Source: Amycolatopsis pithecellobii | GTDB lineage: Bacteria > Actinomycetota > Actinomycetes > Mycobacteriales > Pseudonocardiaceae | Length of the DNA stretch: 59,086 bases | Assembly: GCF_009707865.1 (NCBI RefSeq) | Contig: NZ_WMBA01000052.1 | Location: forward strand, 1 to 59,086 | Reading direction: 5' to 3' | Part shown: piece by piece, positions 1-8,302 of the stretch | Layout of the letters: every line of letters begins with the position of its first letter | How positions within the stretch are numbered: the stretch's first letter is position 1 | Position numbers and translations under genes: made by a program | Notes under the pieces: model-generated | Databases searched by the model: none | Seen by the model: the letters and a program-made list of their open reading frames with translations, nothing else | What the model was told of the DNA's origin: nothing

Positions 1-444
1 TCCTCTAAGAAGACCTCCGCCCCGAAGCCCCCGCCGTCGACGACACCCAGTGTCACCACCACCGCCGCCAAAGCGACGACGGTCGCCCAGCAGATCCTCG
101 CGCTTGTCAACGAGCAGCGCGCGACCGCGGGCTGCGGCGCGCTTACCGCGGACGACAGGCTCGACAGCGCCGCGCAGAAGTTCAGTGAGGACATGGCGAA
201 CCGCGACTATTTTGCCCATACCACACCGGAAGGCGTCACTTTCGATCAGCGGATCACGGCGGCCGGCTACCCGAGCCCGGCCGCGGAGAACATCGCGAAG
301 GGCTCGACGACCGCCGCGCAGACCATGACCATGTGGATGAACTCCGACGGCCACCGCCGCAACATCCTCAACTGTGCCTACAAGAAGCTGGGCGTCGGGC
401 TCGACAAGTCCGGCTGGTACTGGGTTCAGGACTTCGGGTTCTGA
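1..444 (+). CDS. CAP/SCP-PR1 domain secreted protein (5' end missing)
   Basis: Only the last 147 residues are visible; the start lies before the window and the frame is open from base 1. A Lys/Pro/Thr/Ser-rich stretch (visible residues 1-25), like an extracellular linker after a signal peptide or anchor, precedes a CAP domain (about 28-147). CAP landmarks seen: VNEQRA in the first helix, MANRDYFAHTTPEG with its conserved His, AENIAKG, and SDGHRRNILN with the second His. Bacterial CAP proteins are exported and mostly of unknown function. The stop at 442-444 overlaps the convergent AidB-like gene by 19 bases. Confidence 0.85.
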   Translation, partial: SSKKTSAPKPPPSTTPSVTTTAAKATTVAQQILALVNEQRATAGCGALTADDRLDSAAQKFSEDMANRDYFAHTTPEGVTFDQRITAAGYPSPAAENIAKGSTTAAQTMTMWMNSDGHRRNILNCAYKKLGVGLDKSGWYWVQDFGF

Positions 445-2048
445 CGAGCCCGTTCGATGATCGCCTTCGTGTCCACAGTGGACGGTAGAGTGCCGAACGC
501 GATACCCCAGTCGCCACCGAGACGGGATGCGCAGAACGCGTCGGACACCGCGGCCGGCGCGTAGCGGACCAGCAGCGAACCCTGGAGTACCAGCGCCATC
601 ATCTCGACCAGCCGCCGTGCCCGGAACTGGATCTCGTCCACATCGGACAGTTCCTTGCGCAGCCGCTCCATCGCGTCGTCCAACCGCGCGTTCGCACCCG
701 ACGCCAGCGCAACCTCACCGAAGAAGGCCTCGACGGTCTCTGGCTGCTTTCCCATGGCGCGCAACGCGTCCAGCGCAGCGACGTTACCCGAGCCCTCCCA
801 AATGGACAGTAACGGCGCCTCGCGGTACAGCCGTGGCATCCCGGATTCCTCGACGTAACCGTTGCCGCCAAGGCATTCCAGCGCTTCGGCGGTGTGCGCG
901 GCACCGCGCTTGCACACCCAGTACTTGGTGACGGCGAGCGCGAGCCTGCGGAACGTCGCCTGCGCCGGGTCACCTGTCGCGCCGGCCAGCCGCAGCGCGA
1001 CCGTCGTCGCGGCCTCCGACTCGATGACCAGATCGGCCAGCACATTGGCCATCGCGGGCTGGTCGATGAGTTTCGCACCGAACGCCCTGCGGTGCGCGGC
1101 ATGATGGGTCGCGTACACAATCCCTTGGCGCATCAGGGAAGTCGTACCCAGGACGCAGTCGAGCCGGGTGTTGTTGACCATCTCGATGATGGTCGGCACG
1201 CCGCGTCCCTCCTCGCCGACCCGCCAGCCGACGGCGCCGTCGTACTCGATCTCGGAGGACGCGTTGGACCTGTTGCCGAGCTTGTCCTTCAAGCGCTGCA
1301 AGAAAATCCGGTTACGCGAGCCGTCGGGCAGCACACGTGGGAGAAGGAAACAGGAAAGCCCGCCCGGTGCCTGTGCGAGGGTGAGGAACAGGTCCGACAT
1401 CGGCGCCGAGGTGAACCATTTGTGCCCGGTCAGCACGTAACTGCCGTCGCCGGCCGGCTGTGCTGTGGTCGTGTTCGTGCGGACGTCGGAACCGCCCTGC
1501 TTCTCGGTCATCGACATCCCGGCGATGAGCCCGCGCTTGGTGGTCGGTACCCGCAGGCCGAAGTCGTACTCGGGCGAGGCGAGCAAGGGTTCGTACGTCG
1601 CCGCGAGCTCGGAATTGTGGCGCAACGCGGGAACCGCGGCATAGGTCATCGAGATCGGGCAGACGTGACCGCCCTCGGCTTGGTTCCACACCAGGACTTT
1701 CGCGGCGCGGGCCACGTGCGCGGCGGGGCGTTCGTCGCGCCACGGCGCCGCGTGGAGGCCGTGTCCGACGGCGACGGTCATCAGCTCGTGCCACGCCGGA
1801 TGGAACTCGACCTCGTCGACGCGGTGGCCCATGCGGTCGTGCGTGTGCAGCTTGGGCGGGTTTTCATTGGCCTGACGGCCCCATTCCTGCCCCTGCGCGC
1901 TGCCCGCGAGCCGGCCCAGCTCGTGCACTTCGTCCTCGGCCCAGCCGGCACCTTCGCGACGCAGCCCGTCGAGCAGCGCGGCGTCGTCGGCGACGTCGTA
2001 GTCGACCAGGGGCGGGACCTGGTTGAAAACCTCGTGGGTATCAGGCAT
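426..2048 (-). CDS. aidB: AidB-like acyl-CoA dehydrogenase family flavoprotein
   Basis: 540 residues, the usual AidB length. AidB-type blocks are visible: VFNQVPPL at the N terminus, REGAGW, FHPAWHELM, GMSMTEKQGGSDV (FAD loop), LTGHKWFTSAP, LKDKLGNRSNASSEIE and LGGNGYVEESGMPRLYRE near the C terminus. E. coli AidB is an FAD protein of the adaptive alkylation response that binds DNA; the substrate of this homologue is unknown. The ATG at 2048 was chosen because MPDTHEVFNQ aligns with AidB N termini and overlaps the end of the upstream tetR gene by 8 bases, so the two are probably co-translated. An isovaleryl-CoA-dehydrogenase-like role is the alternative. Confidence 0.85.
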   Translation of the reverse strand: MPDTHEVFNQVPPLVDYDVADDAALLDGLRREGAGWAEDEVHELGRLAGSAQGQEWGRQANENPPKLHTHDRMGHRVDEVEFHPAWHELMTVAVGHGLHAAPWRDERPAAHVARAAKVLVWNQAEGGHVCPISMTYAAVPALRHNSELAATYEPLLASPEYDFGLRVPTTKRGLIAGMSMTEKQGGSDVRTNTTTAQPAGDGSYVLTGHKWFTSAPMSDLFLTLAQAPGGLSCFLLPRVLPDGSRNRIFLQRLKDKLGNRSNASSEIEYDGAVGWRVGEEGRGVPTIIEMVNNTRLDCVLGTTSLMRQGIVYATHHAAHRRAFGAKLIDQPAMANVLADLVIESEAATTVALRLAGATGDPAQATFRRLALAVTKYWVCKRGAAHTAEALECLGGNGYVEESGMPRLYREAPLLSIWEGSGNVAALDALRAMGKQPETVEAFFGEVALASGANARLDDAMERLRKELSDVDEIQFRARRLVEMMALVLQGSLLVRYAPAAVSDAFCASRLGGDWGIAFGTLPSTVDTKAIIERARQNPKS

Positions 2049-2637
2049 CGGTGGCTCCCAAAGCTCGCAGGATGAAGGGGCGTAACTGCCCGACCGCGCC
2101 GGCATTGTCTGTGGTGAGCGGGCCTATGAGCACTTCGGTGACACCGCCGACGAGCGCGGCCGCGGTGAGGACGGCGTCCTGTGGTGGCAGCGAACCCTGG
2201 CTGACACCTTCGCGGATGTGCTTGGCCGCGACATCACGGAACACTCGCCGGAACACGATGCGCTCCGCTTCGATGGGCGGATCGACAGGCTCGGCCAGCA
2301 ACGCGTACGCGCGACGAGGCGCCTTCAACGCGCGGCCGGCGAAGGTCTCGAACACGGCGACGACACGTTCGGCCGGGTCACCGGGCACTTCGGCCGCGGC
2401 GGTGACGGCTTCGACCTCGTGCCCGACAACGCCGCGGAACAGCTCGACCACCAGCTCGGCCTTGCCGGGGAAGTGCTTGTAGACGCTGCCGGTCGCGACG
2501 CCGGCCGCCTCGGCCACGGCCGCGACCGAACAGCCCGCATAGCCACGCTCGGCGAGCAGTTCGGTTGCGGCGCCGAGGATCGCGGCGCGCTGGGCGTCCA
2601 GGCGCGCCTGCACCTGCGGCGTCCGGCGGTACGGCAC
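2041..2637 (-). CDS. TetR family transcriptional regulator
   Basis: 198 residues from the GTG at 2637. A TetR DNA-binding domain lies at residues 10-60: LDAQRAAILGAATELLAERG, then AVAEAAGVATGSVYKHFPGKAELV (helix-turn-helix). The remainder is an all-helical ligand/dimer domain. It overlaps the downstream aidB-like gene by 8 bases, so it probably controls that gene and itself. No good ribosome site precedes the GTG; an in-frame GTG at 2661 is the alternative, but that would put a perfect inverted repeat inside the coding region. The inducer is unknown. Confidence 0.82.
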   Translation of the reverse strand: MPYRRTPQVQARLDAQRAAILGAATELLAERGYAGCSVAAVAEAAGVATGSVYKHFPGKAELVVELFRGVVGHEVEAVTAAAEVPGDPAERVVAVFETFAGRALKAPRRAYALLAEPVDPPIEAERIVFRRVFRDVAAKHIREGVSQGSLPPQDAVLTAAALVGGVTEVLIGPLTTDNAGAVGQLRPFILRALGATDA

Positions 2638-2639
2638 AC

Positions 2640-2666
2640 AAGAAGTGAACCACCCATTCACTTCTT
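2640..2666. promoter_or_regulatory. Perfect 10-7-10 inverted repeat, likely TetR operator
   Basis: AAGAAGTGAA (2640-2649), a 7-base spacer, then its exact reverse complement TTCACTTCTT (2657-2666). It sits directly upstream of the TetR start at 2637 and downstream of the CDF gene stop at 2681. Size, symmetry and position fit an autoregulatory TetR operator that would also control the aidB-like gene. The binding protein is inferred from position only. Confidence 0.7.
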
Positions 2667-2680
2667 CGTGCAAGAGGACG

Positions 2681-3673
2681 TCAGTCGGCGTGGCCGTAGC
2701 GGGTGGCGATGTCGCCGTAGCGGGCGAGCACCGCTGCGCGTAAGTCCGGATCCGTCCGCGGAACCGGTTCGATGAAGACCTCGTGCACGTCCGAGTAGGC
2801 CTCCTGCAGTTCCCCGGCCAACCGGACGCAGGCGCGCTCGACGTCCGCGGCATGCAACGTGTCGTCGAAGTCCACCCGAGCGCACACCAGGATCAGATCG
2901 GTACCGAGCAACATGGTCTGCAGATCGACGACCGCCTCGATCTCCGGCGCGGCGGCCAGCAGCTCACGGATTCCGCGCACCACAACGGGATCCGCCTGGC
3001 TGCCGATGAGCAGCCGCAGGTTGGTCAGGCCGAGACTCCACGCGACGAGCGCGAGCAGCACCCCGATCAGGATCGATGCGACGCCGTCGTACAGCGAGGA
3101 GCCAGTGAGCTGGTGCAGCAGCAACCCGAGGAAGGCGAGAACGAGGCCGATAAGCGCGGCGGAGTCCTCGAAGAACACCGATTTCGGTGCGGGGTCGTCG
3201 ACCATACGCAGGTAGGCGGAGATGGAACGGTTCTGCGCGCGGGATTCACCGCGCACCTGACGCATCGCCTGCAGCCAGGAAACGCTTTCCAGCACGAACG
3301 CCAGCGCGAGCACGACGTAACCGACGATCGGTTTCGTCTGCTCCGTCCGCTCCCCGAACACGGTGGAAAAGCCTTCGTAGAAGGCGAACATCGAACCGGA
3401 CGCGAAGATCGACACGGCGGCGAGGAGGGACCAGAAGTACCGTTCCTTGCCGTAGCCGAAGGGATGCGCGAAGTCGGCGGGTTTGCCCGAGCGGCGCAAT
3501 GCCGTCAGCAGCAGGATTTCGGTGAACGTGTCCGCGACGGAATGGGCCGCCTCCGACAGCAGCGCGCCGGAACCGGTGAGGACGCCCGCGATGGCCTTCA
3601 TGATCGCGATGGCCAGGTTGACCGCACCCGCCAGCACAACGGTCAGGGTGCTCTCACTGCCGGATTCAGCCAC
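2681..3673 (-). CDS. Cation diffusion facilitator (CDF) family transporter
   Basis: 330 residues, about six membrane helices in the first 215 residues and a cytoplasmic metal-binding domain after that. Seen: SEAAHSVADT (the HxxxD metal site of helix 2), the HPFGYGKERYFWSL loop, FFEDSAALIG in helix 5, and a C-terminal domain ending HEVFIEPVP. Helix 5 carries an E-D pair instead of the usual HxxxD, as I recall for the ZnT9-like branch, so metal choice or even transport activity is uncertain. CDF proteins export Zn, Mn, Fe or Co in exchange for protons. It lies 43 bases upstream of tetR on the same strand; a palindrome separates them. Confidence 0.85.
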   Translation of the reverse strand: MAESGSESTLTVVLAGAVNLAIAIMKAIAGVLTGSGALLSEAAHSVADTFTEILLLTALRRSGKPADFAHPFGYGKERYFWSLLAAVSIFASGSMFAFYEGFSTVFGERTEQTKPIVGYVVLALAFVLESVSWLQAMRQVRGESRAQNRSISAYLRMVDDPAPKSVFFEDSAALIGLVLAFLGLLLHQLTGSSLYDGVASILIGVLLALVAWSLGLTNLRLLIGSQADPVVVRGIRELLAAAPEIEAVVDLQTMLLGTDLILVCARVDFDDTLHAADVERACVRLAGELQEAYSDVHEVFIEPVPRTDPDLRAAVLARYGDIATRYGHAD

Positions 3674-3737
3674 CCGATGAAGATACTGCGGCCGAAGCGC
3701 CGCCGCGGGAGGGACGGCGCGGCGCGACCGGCTGGGG

Positions 3738-4259
3738 CTAGATGCGCTGCAATCCCGCCAGCACGCGACGCATGAGGGCCATCGGGGGACGGCCCTCGGC
3801 GGTGCGCGCCGTGCCGTGGATGTGCAGCAGGCCCAGCTCCGCCATGTCCGACAGCAGCACCCGCACCACCCCGAGCGGGACCGACAGTTTGGCCGCGATT
3901 TCCGCGACCGACACCGGGTGCGCGCACAACGCCCGCACCGGCTGGTACTCGCTGTTCAGCGCGACGCCGGTCCAGCGCGCGTCGGCCCGGACGTTGACCA
4001 GCGTCTCCAGCGCGAGTTCATGCGTGGCCTGGGTGCGCCCCCTGGTCAGCACATACGGGCGGACCCGGGGGCCGTTGACATCCTCCGCCGCGACATCCTC
4101 GCCGAATCGCGGCAGTCGTGCGCCCGGCTCACGCTCGGGCCACCGGTGCCGCGATTCCGGCTCGTCGAACGTCTCGAGCTGTTGACCCGGCGGAAACCAG
4201 GCACCAGTACGAGCGCGAACCGGCGTTTCCGCCGGATCACCGCCAGTACCTGTACCCAT
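3738..4259 (-). CDS. DUF742 protein (conservon CvnC-like), orphan
   Basis: 173 residues. The N-terminal half is Pro/Arg/Glu-rich and probably disordered; residues 65-173 form the DUF742 domain (VRPYVLTRGRT, then a winged-helix-like region ALCAHPVSVAEIAAKLSVPLGVVRVLLSDMAE, ending RVLAGLQ). DUF742 proteins normally sit in conservons with a sensor kinase, a roadblock/LC7 protein and a small GTPase; none of those is next to this copy. Start: ATG at 4259. Role unknown; a protein-protein or DNA-binding signalling adaptor is the family-based guess. Confidence 0.85.
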   Translation of the reverse strand: MGTGTGGDPAETPVRARTGAWFPPGQQLETFDEPESRHRWPEREPGARLPRFGEDVAAEDVNGPRVRPYVLTRGRTQATHELALETLVNVRADARWTGVALNSEYQPVRALCAHPVSVAEIAAKLSVPLGVVRVLLSDMAELGLLHIHGTARTAEGRPPMALMRRVLAGLQRI

Positions 4260-4316
4260 GTCAAATCCCGTTCGCGTAGTTCCGAATCACTCGCGGACGA
4301 CGTTGGCGGCGAGGGA

Positions 4317-4354
4317 ACCCAAGAATAGCTTGGGTGTCGACCCCCAATAGGGGT
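4317..4354. terminator. Two adjacent hairpins after the Fe-S reductase gene
   Basis: Two stem-loops lie between the Fe-S protein stop (4364-4366, minus strand) and the DUF742 start: a 7-bp stem ACCCAAG/CTTGGGT at 4317-4335 with a 5-base loop, and a 5-bp stem ACCCC/GGGGT at 4340-4354. Read on the minus strand they follow the reductase gene directly, so termination is the likely role. Neither has a U tract, which is common in actinobacteria. Confidence 0.5.
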
Positions 4355-4363
4355 AGTACGCGA

Positions 4364-6601
4364 TTAATCGACCTCCAGCGGGTCAGCCCCGGCGTCGGGA
4401 ATGGCCTGGTCAGCGGGCACCGCTACCGCCTGAGGTTGCCGCTTCACCGCCTTGAGCAGCAATTGCGAAACGTCGACCACCTCGACTTTTTCGCTGGCCA
4501 CACCATCGTTCTGCCGCGCGGTTACCCCATCGGTCAGCATTACGCGACAGAAAGGGCAACCAGTCGCAATCTTTGACGGCGCCGTGCCGAGTGCCTCGTC
4601 AACGCGCTCGATATTGATTCGTTTCCCGATTTTCTCTTCCATCCACATCCGGGCCCCGCCGGCACCACAGCACATCGACCGATCACCATGCCGCGGCATT
4701 TCGCGGAACTGCGCGCCGGACGCACCGACGAGCTCACGCGGCGCCTCGTAGATCTTGTTGTGGCGGCCCAGATAACACGGGTCGTGGTAGGTCACGTCGT
4801 CGGCGATCGGCGCCACCGGAACCAGCCGCTTCTCGCGCACCAGCCGGTTCAGCAGCTGGGTGTGGTGCACGACCTCGTACCGCCCGCCCAGCTCCGGGTA
4901 CTCGTTGGCGAGCGTGTTGAAGCAGTGCGCGCAGGTCACGACGATCTTGCGCTGGTCCCGTCCTTCGAACACCGAGTTGAGCACCTCGACGTTCTGCTGC
5001 GCGAGCATCTGGAACAGGAACTCGTTGCCCGCACGGCGAGCCGGGTCACCGGTGCAGGACTCCTCCGGCCCGAGCACGGTGTACTTGACGTCGGCCAGGT
5101 GCAGCAGCTCCGCGACCGCACGGGTGGTCTTCTTCGCGCGGTCCTCGAACGCGCCGGCGCAGCCGACCCAGAACAGGTATTCGGCGTCGCCGAGTTCCCC
5201 GCCAGAGTCGCCGAATACCGGCACCTCGAAGTCCAGGTCGTCGGCCCAAGCGAGCCGGTCCTTCGCGTTCTGGCCCCACGGATTGCCCTTGTTCTCCAGG
5301 TTCTTGAACATCCCGTTGAGCTCGCTGGGGAAGTTCGACTCGATCATCACCTGGTAGCGGCGCATGTCGACGATGTGGTCGACATGCTCGATGTCCACCG
5401 GGCACTGCTCGACGCAGGCGCCGCAGGTGGTGCACGACCACAGCACGTCCGGGTCGATCACACCGCCGTCATCACCGACCAGCGAACGCTCGGCTTCCGC
5501 GATCGCCAGCACGTCGATCCCGGCGTACGGGTTGTCCCCGGTGAGACCGACCTCGTCACCGGCCATGTCCTTCTTGCCGCCGGCGAGCAGATACGGCGCC
5601 TTCGCGTAGGCGTGGTCACGCAGCTGCGTGATGACCAGCTTGGGAGACAACGGTTTCCCGGTGTTCCACGCCGGACACTGCGACTGGCAGCGGCCGCATT
5701 CGGTGCAGGTGGTGAAGTCCAGCCAGCCCTTCCAGCTGAAGTCCTCGATCTTGCCGGCACCGAAAACGTCCTTGTCCGGGTCGGCCTCCTCGAAGTCGAG
5801 CGGCTTGCCGTCGCTCATCATCGGCTTGAGCGCGCCGAGCGCGACCCCGCCGTCGTCCTCGCGCTTGAAGTAGATGTTGAAGAACGCGGAGAACCGGTGC
5901 CAGGCCACACCCATCGTCAGCGTCCGGCCGACGACGAGCAGCCACACCATCCCGGACAGCAGCTTGATCAGCGCGGTGATGGTGACCGCCGCCGTGCTCG
6001 CAGGCAGGATTTCGGCGATGCCCTTGGTGGCGAAGCTGCTCCACCAAGACGGGTCCTCGATCCCGCTGGAGATCTTGAACGCCTTCACGCCGAGGATGCC
6101 GAGGCCCTCGATGATCACCACGGCTTCGACGAAATACGCCTGACCGAAGTTCGACCCGGCGAAGCGGGACTGGCGGTCGGCGCGGCGCGGATGGTTGCGC
6201 TGGCGGATGATCGCGAGCGCGACCCCGCCGATCACGGTGCCGAGCCCGAGCAGTTCGGTGAGCAGCAGCCACGGTTCCCACGCGCCGATGATCGGCCAGT
6301 GGAAATGCGGGTCGAACGTCTCGCCGTAGGCCTCGAACCAGGCGAGCGAGCCGATCAGGAAGCCCCACATCACCATCCAGTGCCAGGGGCCGACGGTGCG
6401 GAACTTGTTCATCCGCGTGTGTGCGGCGAATTCCTTGACCAGCGTGGCGAAGCGCGCGCCGAAGGGGCCGCCGCGGGTGGGGTCCGGCTGTCCGAGGCGA
6501 ATGATGCGCACCATGCGCCACACGCCGGCGACGAACACGATCCAAGCGACGATGCTTATGGCGACGCCGACCACGCCGAGCGTGATCTGCAGAGCACCCA
6601 T
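4364..6601 (-). CDS. Membrane-bound Fe-S oxidoreductase (heterodisulfide-reductase-like, CCG domains)
   Basis: 745 residues. Residues 1-240 hold about six hydrophobic helices like a nitrate-reductase gamma/quinol-oxidising module. Two 4Fe-4S motifs follow, CTECGRCQSQCP (about 299-310) and CTTCGACVEQCP (about 390-401), then two CCG-type cysteine regions including CAHCFNTLANEYP, DPCYLGRHN, SMCCGAGGARMW and CPFCRVML. This matches the actinobacterial family of M. tuberculosis Rv0338c, thought to pass electrons between a soluble donor and the quinone pool; the true substrate is not known. ATG at 6601 is preceded by GAAAGG. It is transcribed alone, divergently from the SMR gene. Confidence 0.88.
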   Translation of the reverse strand: MGALQITLGVVGVAISIVAWIVFVAGVWRMVRIIRLGQPDPTRGGPFGARFATLVKEFAAHTRMNKFRTVGPWHWMVMWGFLIGSLAWFEAYGETFDPHFHWPIIGAWEPWLLLTELLGLGTVIGGVALAIIRQRNHPRRADRQSRFAGSNFGQAYFVEAVVIIEGLGILGVKAFKISSGIEDPSWWSSFATKGIAEILPASTAAVTITALIKLLSGMVWLLVVGRTLTMGVAWHRFSAFFNIYFKREDDGGVALGALKPMMSDGKPLDFEEADPDKDVFGAGKIEDFSWKGWLDFTTCTECGRCQSQCPAWNTGKPLSPKLVITQLRDHAYAKAPYLLAGGKKDMAGDEVGLTGDNPYAGIDVLAIAEAERSLVGDDGGVIDPDVLWSCTTCGACVEQCPVDIEHVDHIVDMRRYQVMIESNFPSELNGMFKNLENKGNPWGQNAKDRLAWADDLDFEVPVFGDSGGELGDAEYLFWVGCAGAFEDRAKKTTRAVAELLHLADVKYTVLGPEESCTGDPARRAGNEFLFQMLAQQNVEVLNSVFEGRDQRKIVVTCAHCFNTLANEYPELGGRYEVVHHTQLLNRLVREKRLVPVAPIADDVTYHDPCYLGRHNKIYEAPRELVGASGAQFREMPRHGDRSMCCGAGGARMWMEEKIGKRINIERVDEALGTAPSKIATGCPFCRVMLTDGVTARQNDGVASEKVEVVDVSQLLLKAVKRQPQAVAVPADQAIPDAGADPLEVD

Positions 6602-6727
6602 GATCGGGGCCTTTCGTCCGTATGTGGTGGTTGTCGGGAGACTAACGGCAAATACCCGTCAGTAACCAATCGGTGTGGCGTACGACTCCCTGGAAAACGG
6701 GACGATCGTTCAGGTAGTTTAGCCCCT

Positions 6728-7054
6728 GTGCTCGCCTATTTGCTGCTCGCACTCGCCATCGCGGCCGAGGTGACGGGCACGGTCTCGCTCAAGCTCTCGG
6801 ACGGCTTCTCGAAACTCGTCCCCTCGCTCGTCGTGCTCGCCGGCTACGGAACCGCGTTCGTGGCACTGGCCCTCGTGCTCAAAATGGGACTCCCGGTCGG
6901 GGTCGTGTACGCCATCTGGGCGGCCATCGGGGTCGCGGCGGTGGCGCTGATCGGGGCCCTGTTCCTCGGCGAGCACCTGAATCCCACCATGATCGGCGGG
7001 TTGCTGCTGGTCATCGGCGGGGTGGTGCTGCTCGAACTGGGGTCGGCGCAGTGA
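6728..7054 (+). CDS. Small multidrug resistance (SMR/EmrE-QacE) family efflux protein
   Basis: 108 residues, four predicted membrane helices. SMR hallmarks: AYLLLALAIAAEVTGT with the essential membrane Glu in helix 1, LPVGVVYAIWAAIGV in helix 3 and LGEHLNPTMIGG before helix 4. These proteins work as dimers that exchange cationic drugs or guanidinium-type compounds for protons. GTG at 6728 follows a TAGTTT -10-like sequence (6715-6720) by 7 bases with no ribosome site, so a leaderless mRNA is likely. The stop overlaps the TetR start by 4 bases (GTGA), forming a two-gene efflux/regulator operon. Confidence 0.88.
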   Translation: MLAYLLLALAIAAEVTGTVSLKLSDGFSKLVPSLVVLAGYGTAFVALALVLKMGLPVGVVYAIWAAIGVAAVALIGALFLGEHLNPTMIGGLLLVIGGVVLLELGSAQ

Positions 7055-7611
7055 AGGCACAGCGCGACGGCCGCAAGGTGCGTGGCGAGCGGCGGCGGCA
7101 GGACATCATCGACGCGACGCTGCGGGTGATCGAGCGCGACGGGGTCGCCGGCGTGACGCACCGGACCGTCGCGGCGGAGGCCGGCGTGCCCACGACGTCG
7201 ACGACCTACCACTTCGCGAACCTCGACGAGCTGCTGATCGCGACGCTGATCTCGTGCGCCAAGGACATGGCGACCGAGGTCTACTGGACGATCGACCGCG
7301 TCCGCTCACGCGGCAGTCTCGGCGCGGCCGAGGTCGCCGGCCTGCTGGCGGAGGCGCTCGGGCCGCGCCGGGGGCGCACGATGGCCGAGTACGAGCTCTA
7401 CCTGCTCGCCGCGCGGAGGCCCGAACTGCGGCCCGCCGCGCGGCGATGGCTGGATGTGCTCACGTCCATGGTCCGGCCCGATGATCTGACCGCGCTGCGG
7501 GCGTTTCTCGCCGGGATCGACGGGCTGCTGATCCAGGGCCTCATCGACGACGAGCCGCCGACCGCCGACGAGCTCAAGCCCGTCGTGGAGTACTTGCTGC
7601 GGCCTCGGTGA
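7051..7611 (+). CDS. TetR family regulator coupled to SMR efflux gene
   Basis: 186 residues from a GTG overlapping the SMR stop. N-terminal TetR domain: RGERRRQDIIDATLRVIERDG, then HRTVAAEAGVPTTSTTYHFANLDELL. The C-terminal ligand domain has AEYELYLLAARRPELRPAARRW, as in BetI-like repressors. Translational coupling to the SMR gene suggests it represses that efflux gene and senses one of its substrates. No clear palindrome was found in the upstream gap. It ends 4 bases before the convergent PEBP gene. Confidence 0.85.
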   Translation: MKAQRDGRKVRGERRRQDIIDATLRVIERDGVAGVTHRTVAAEAGVPTTSTTYHFANLDELLIATLISCAKDMATEVYWTIDRVRSRGSLGAAEVAGLLAEALGPRRGRTMAEYELYLLAARRPELRPAARRWLDVLTSMVRPDDLTALRAFLAGIDGLLIQGLIDDEPPTADELKPVVEYLLRPR

Positions 7612-7615
7612 GCGC

Positions 7616-8158
7616 TCAGCCCTTGACCTCGAACACGGGCACGATGGCCGCGCGGCCGAGCGTGTGGCCGAACAGGTTGAAGCCGAGGAACGCCGGCGTG
7701 GCCTCGCCCGGGATGTCGAGGGACTCCACGTCCAGTGCATGCACGACGAAGAAGTACCGGTGCGGGCCGTGCCCCGGCGGCGGAGCGGCACCCACATACT
7801 GCGTCAGCCCGGCGTCGTTCTTGAGCGTGACCGCGCCGGCGGGCAGGTTGTCTCCGCTCGGGTCGCCCGCATCCGCGGGCAGCTCGGTGACCGAGGCCGG
7901 GATGTTGAACACCGCCCAGTGCCAGAAACCGCTGGCGGTGGGCGCATCGGGGTCGTAGCAGGTGACCGCGAAGCTCTTGGTCTCCGCCGGGAAGCCTTCC
8001 CACGACAGCTGGGGCGAACGATCCTCACCGCCGGGCACGCCGAAGGCGCCGCTCGACTGCGGCGCGGGGAGCGTCTGGCCGTCACTGACATCGCTGCTGC
8101 GCAGGGTGAAACTCGGCACCGAGGGCAGGAACTCGTATGGGTTGGGTGGCTGTGCCAT
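7616..8158 (-). CDS. YbhB/YbcL family Raf-kinase-inhibitor-like (PEBP) protein
   Basis: 180 residues. The two PEBP ligand-site signatures are present: [15 protein letters not shown] (about residues 68-82) and [17 protein letters not shown] (about 128-144), with the intervening beta-sandwich of normal length. No signal peptide, so cytosolic. Bacterial members bind anionic or phospholipid-like ligands in vitro; their physiological role is poorly defined. The ATG at 8158 has GGAGG four bases upstream; a TTG one codon earlier would be too close to it. Monocistronic, convergent with the TetR gene. Confidence 0.9.
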   Translation of the reverse strand: MAQPPNPYEFLPSVPSFTLRSSDVSDGQTLPAPQSSGAFGVPGGEDRSPQLSWEGFPAETKSFAVTCYDPDAPTASGFWHWAVFNIPASVTELPADAGDPSGDNLPAGAVTLKNDAGLTQYVGAAPPPGHGPHRYFFVVHALDVESLDIPGEATPAFLGFNLFGHTLGRAAIVPVFEVKG

Positions 8159-8209
8159 CAATCCTCCTTGTCCGCGAACAAGATCAGCTCGAAGCCTAGG
8201 TAGGGGATA

Positions 8210-8230
8210 CCCCCGGTGGCGAACCGGGGG
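8210..8230. repeat. 8-bp stem-loop between the PEBP and DUF4097 genes
   Basis: CCCCCGGT (8210-8217), loop GGCGA, ACCGGGGG (8223-8230). It lies 5' of both divergent genes, so a regulatory or 5' UTR role fits better than termination. Without expression data its purpose is open. Confidence 0.4.
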
Positions 8231-8302
8231 CTTCCCTGATGTGCGGAAGTACTACCCGGTTTTAGCGTTTGCCGCACAGGAAAACTGACTGGGGAGGACG
8301 CA

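Noticed and set aside
894..2075. 393-codon plus-strand open frame opposite the AidB-like gene
   Set aside because: No domain features; the minus strand carries all AidB motifs.
4140..4260. A 72-codon minus-strand frame starting at 4264 overlapping the DUF742 start
   Set aside because: Different frame from the DUF742 protein, Arg/Ser-rich with no domain; the DUF742 frame has the conserved sequence.
4688..6720. Very long plus-strand open frame opposite the Fe-S reductase gene
   Set aside because: It is the GC-driven antisense shadow of the reductase: composition is Arg/Val/Asp/His-rich with no domain. Only its last part, from 6728, is the genuine SMR gene.
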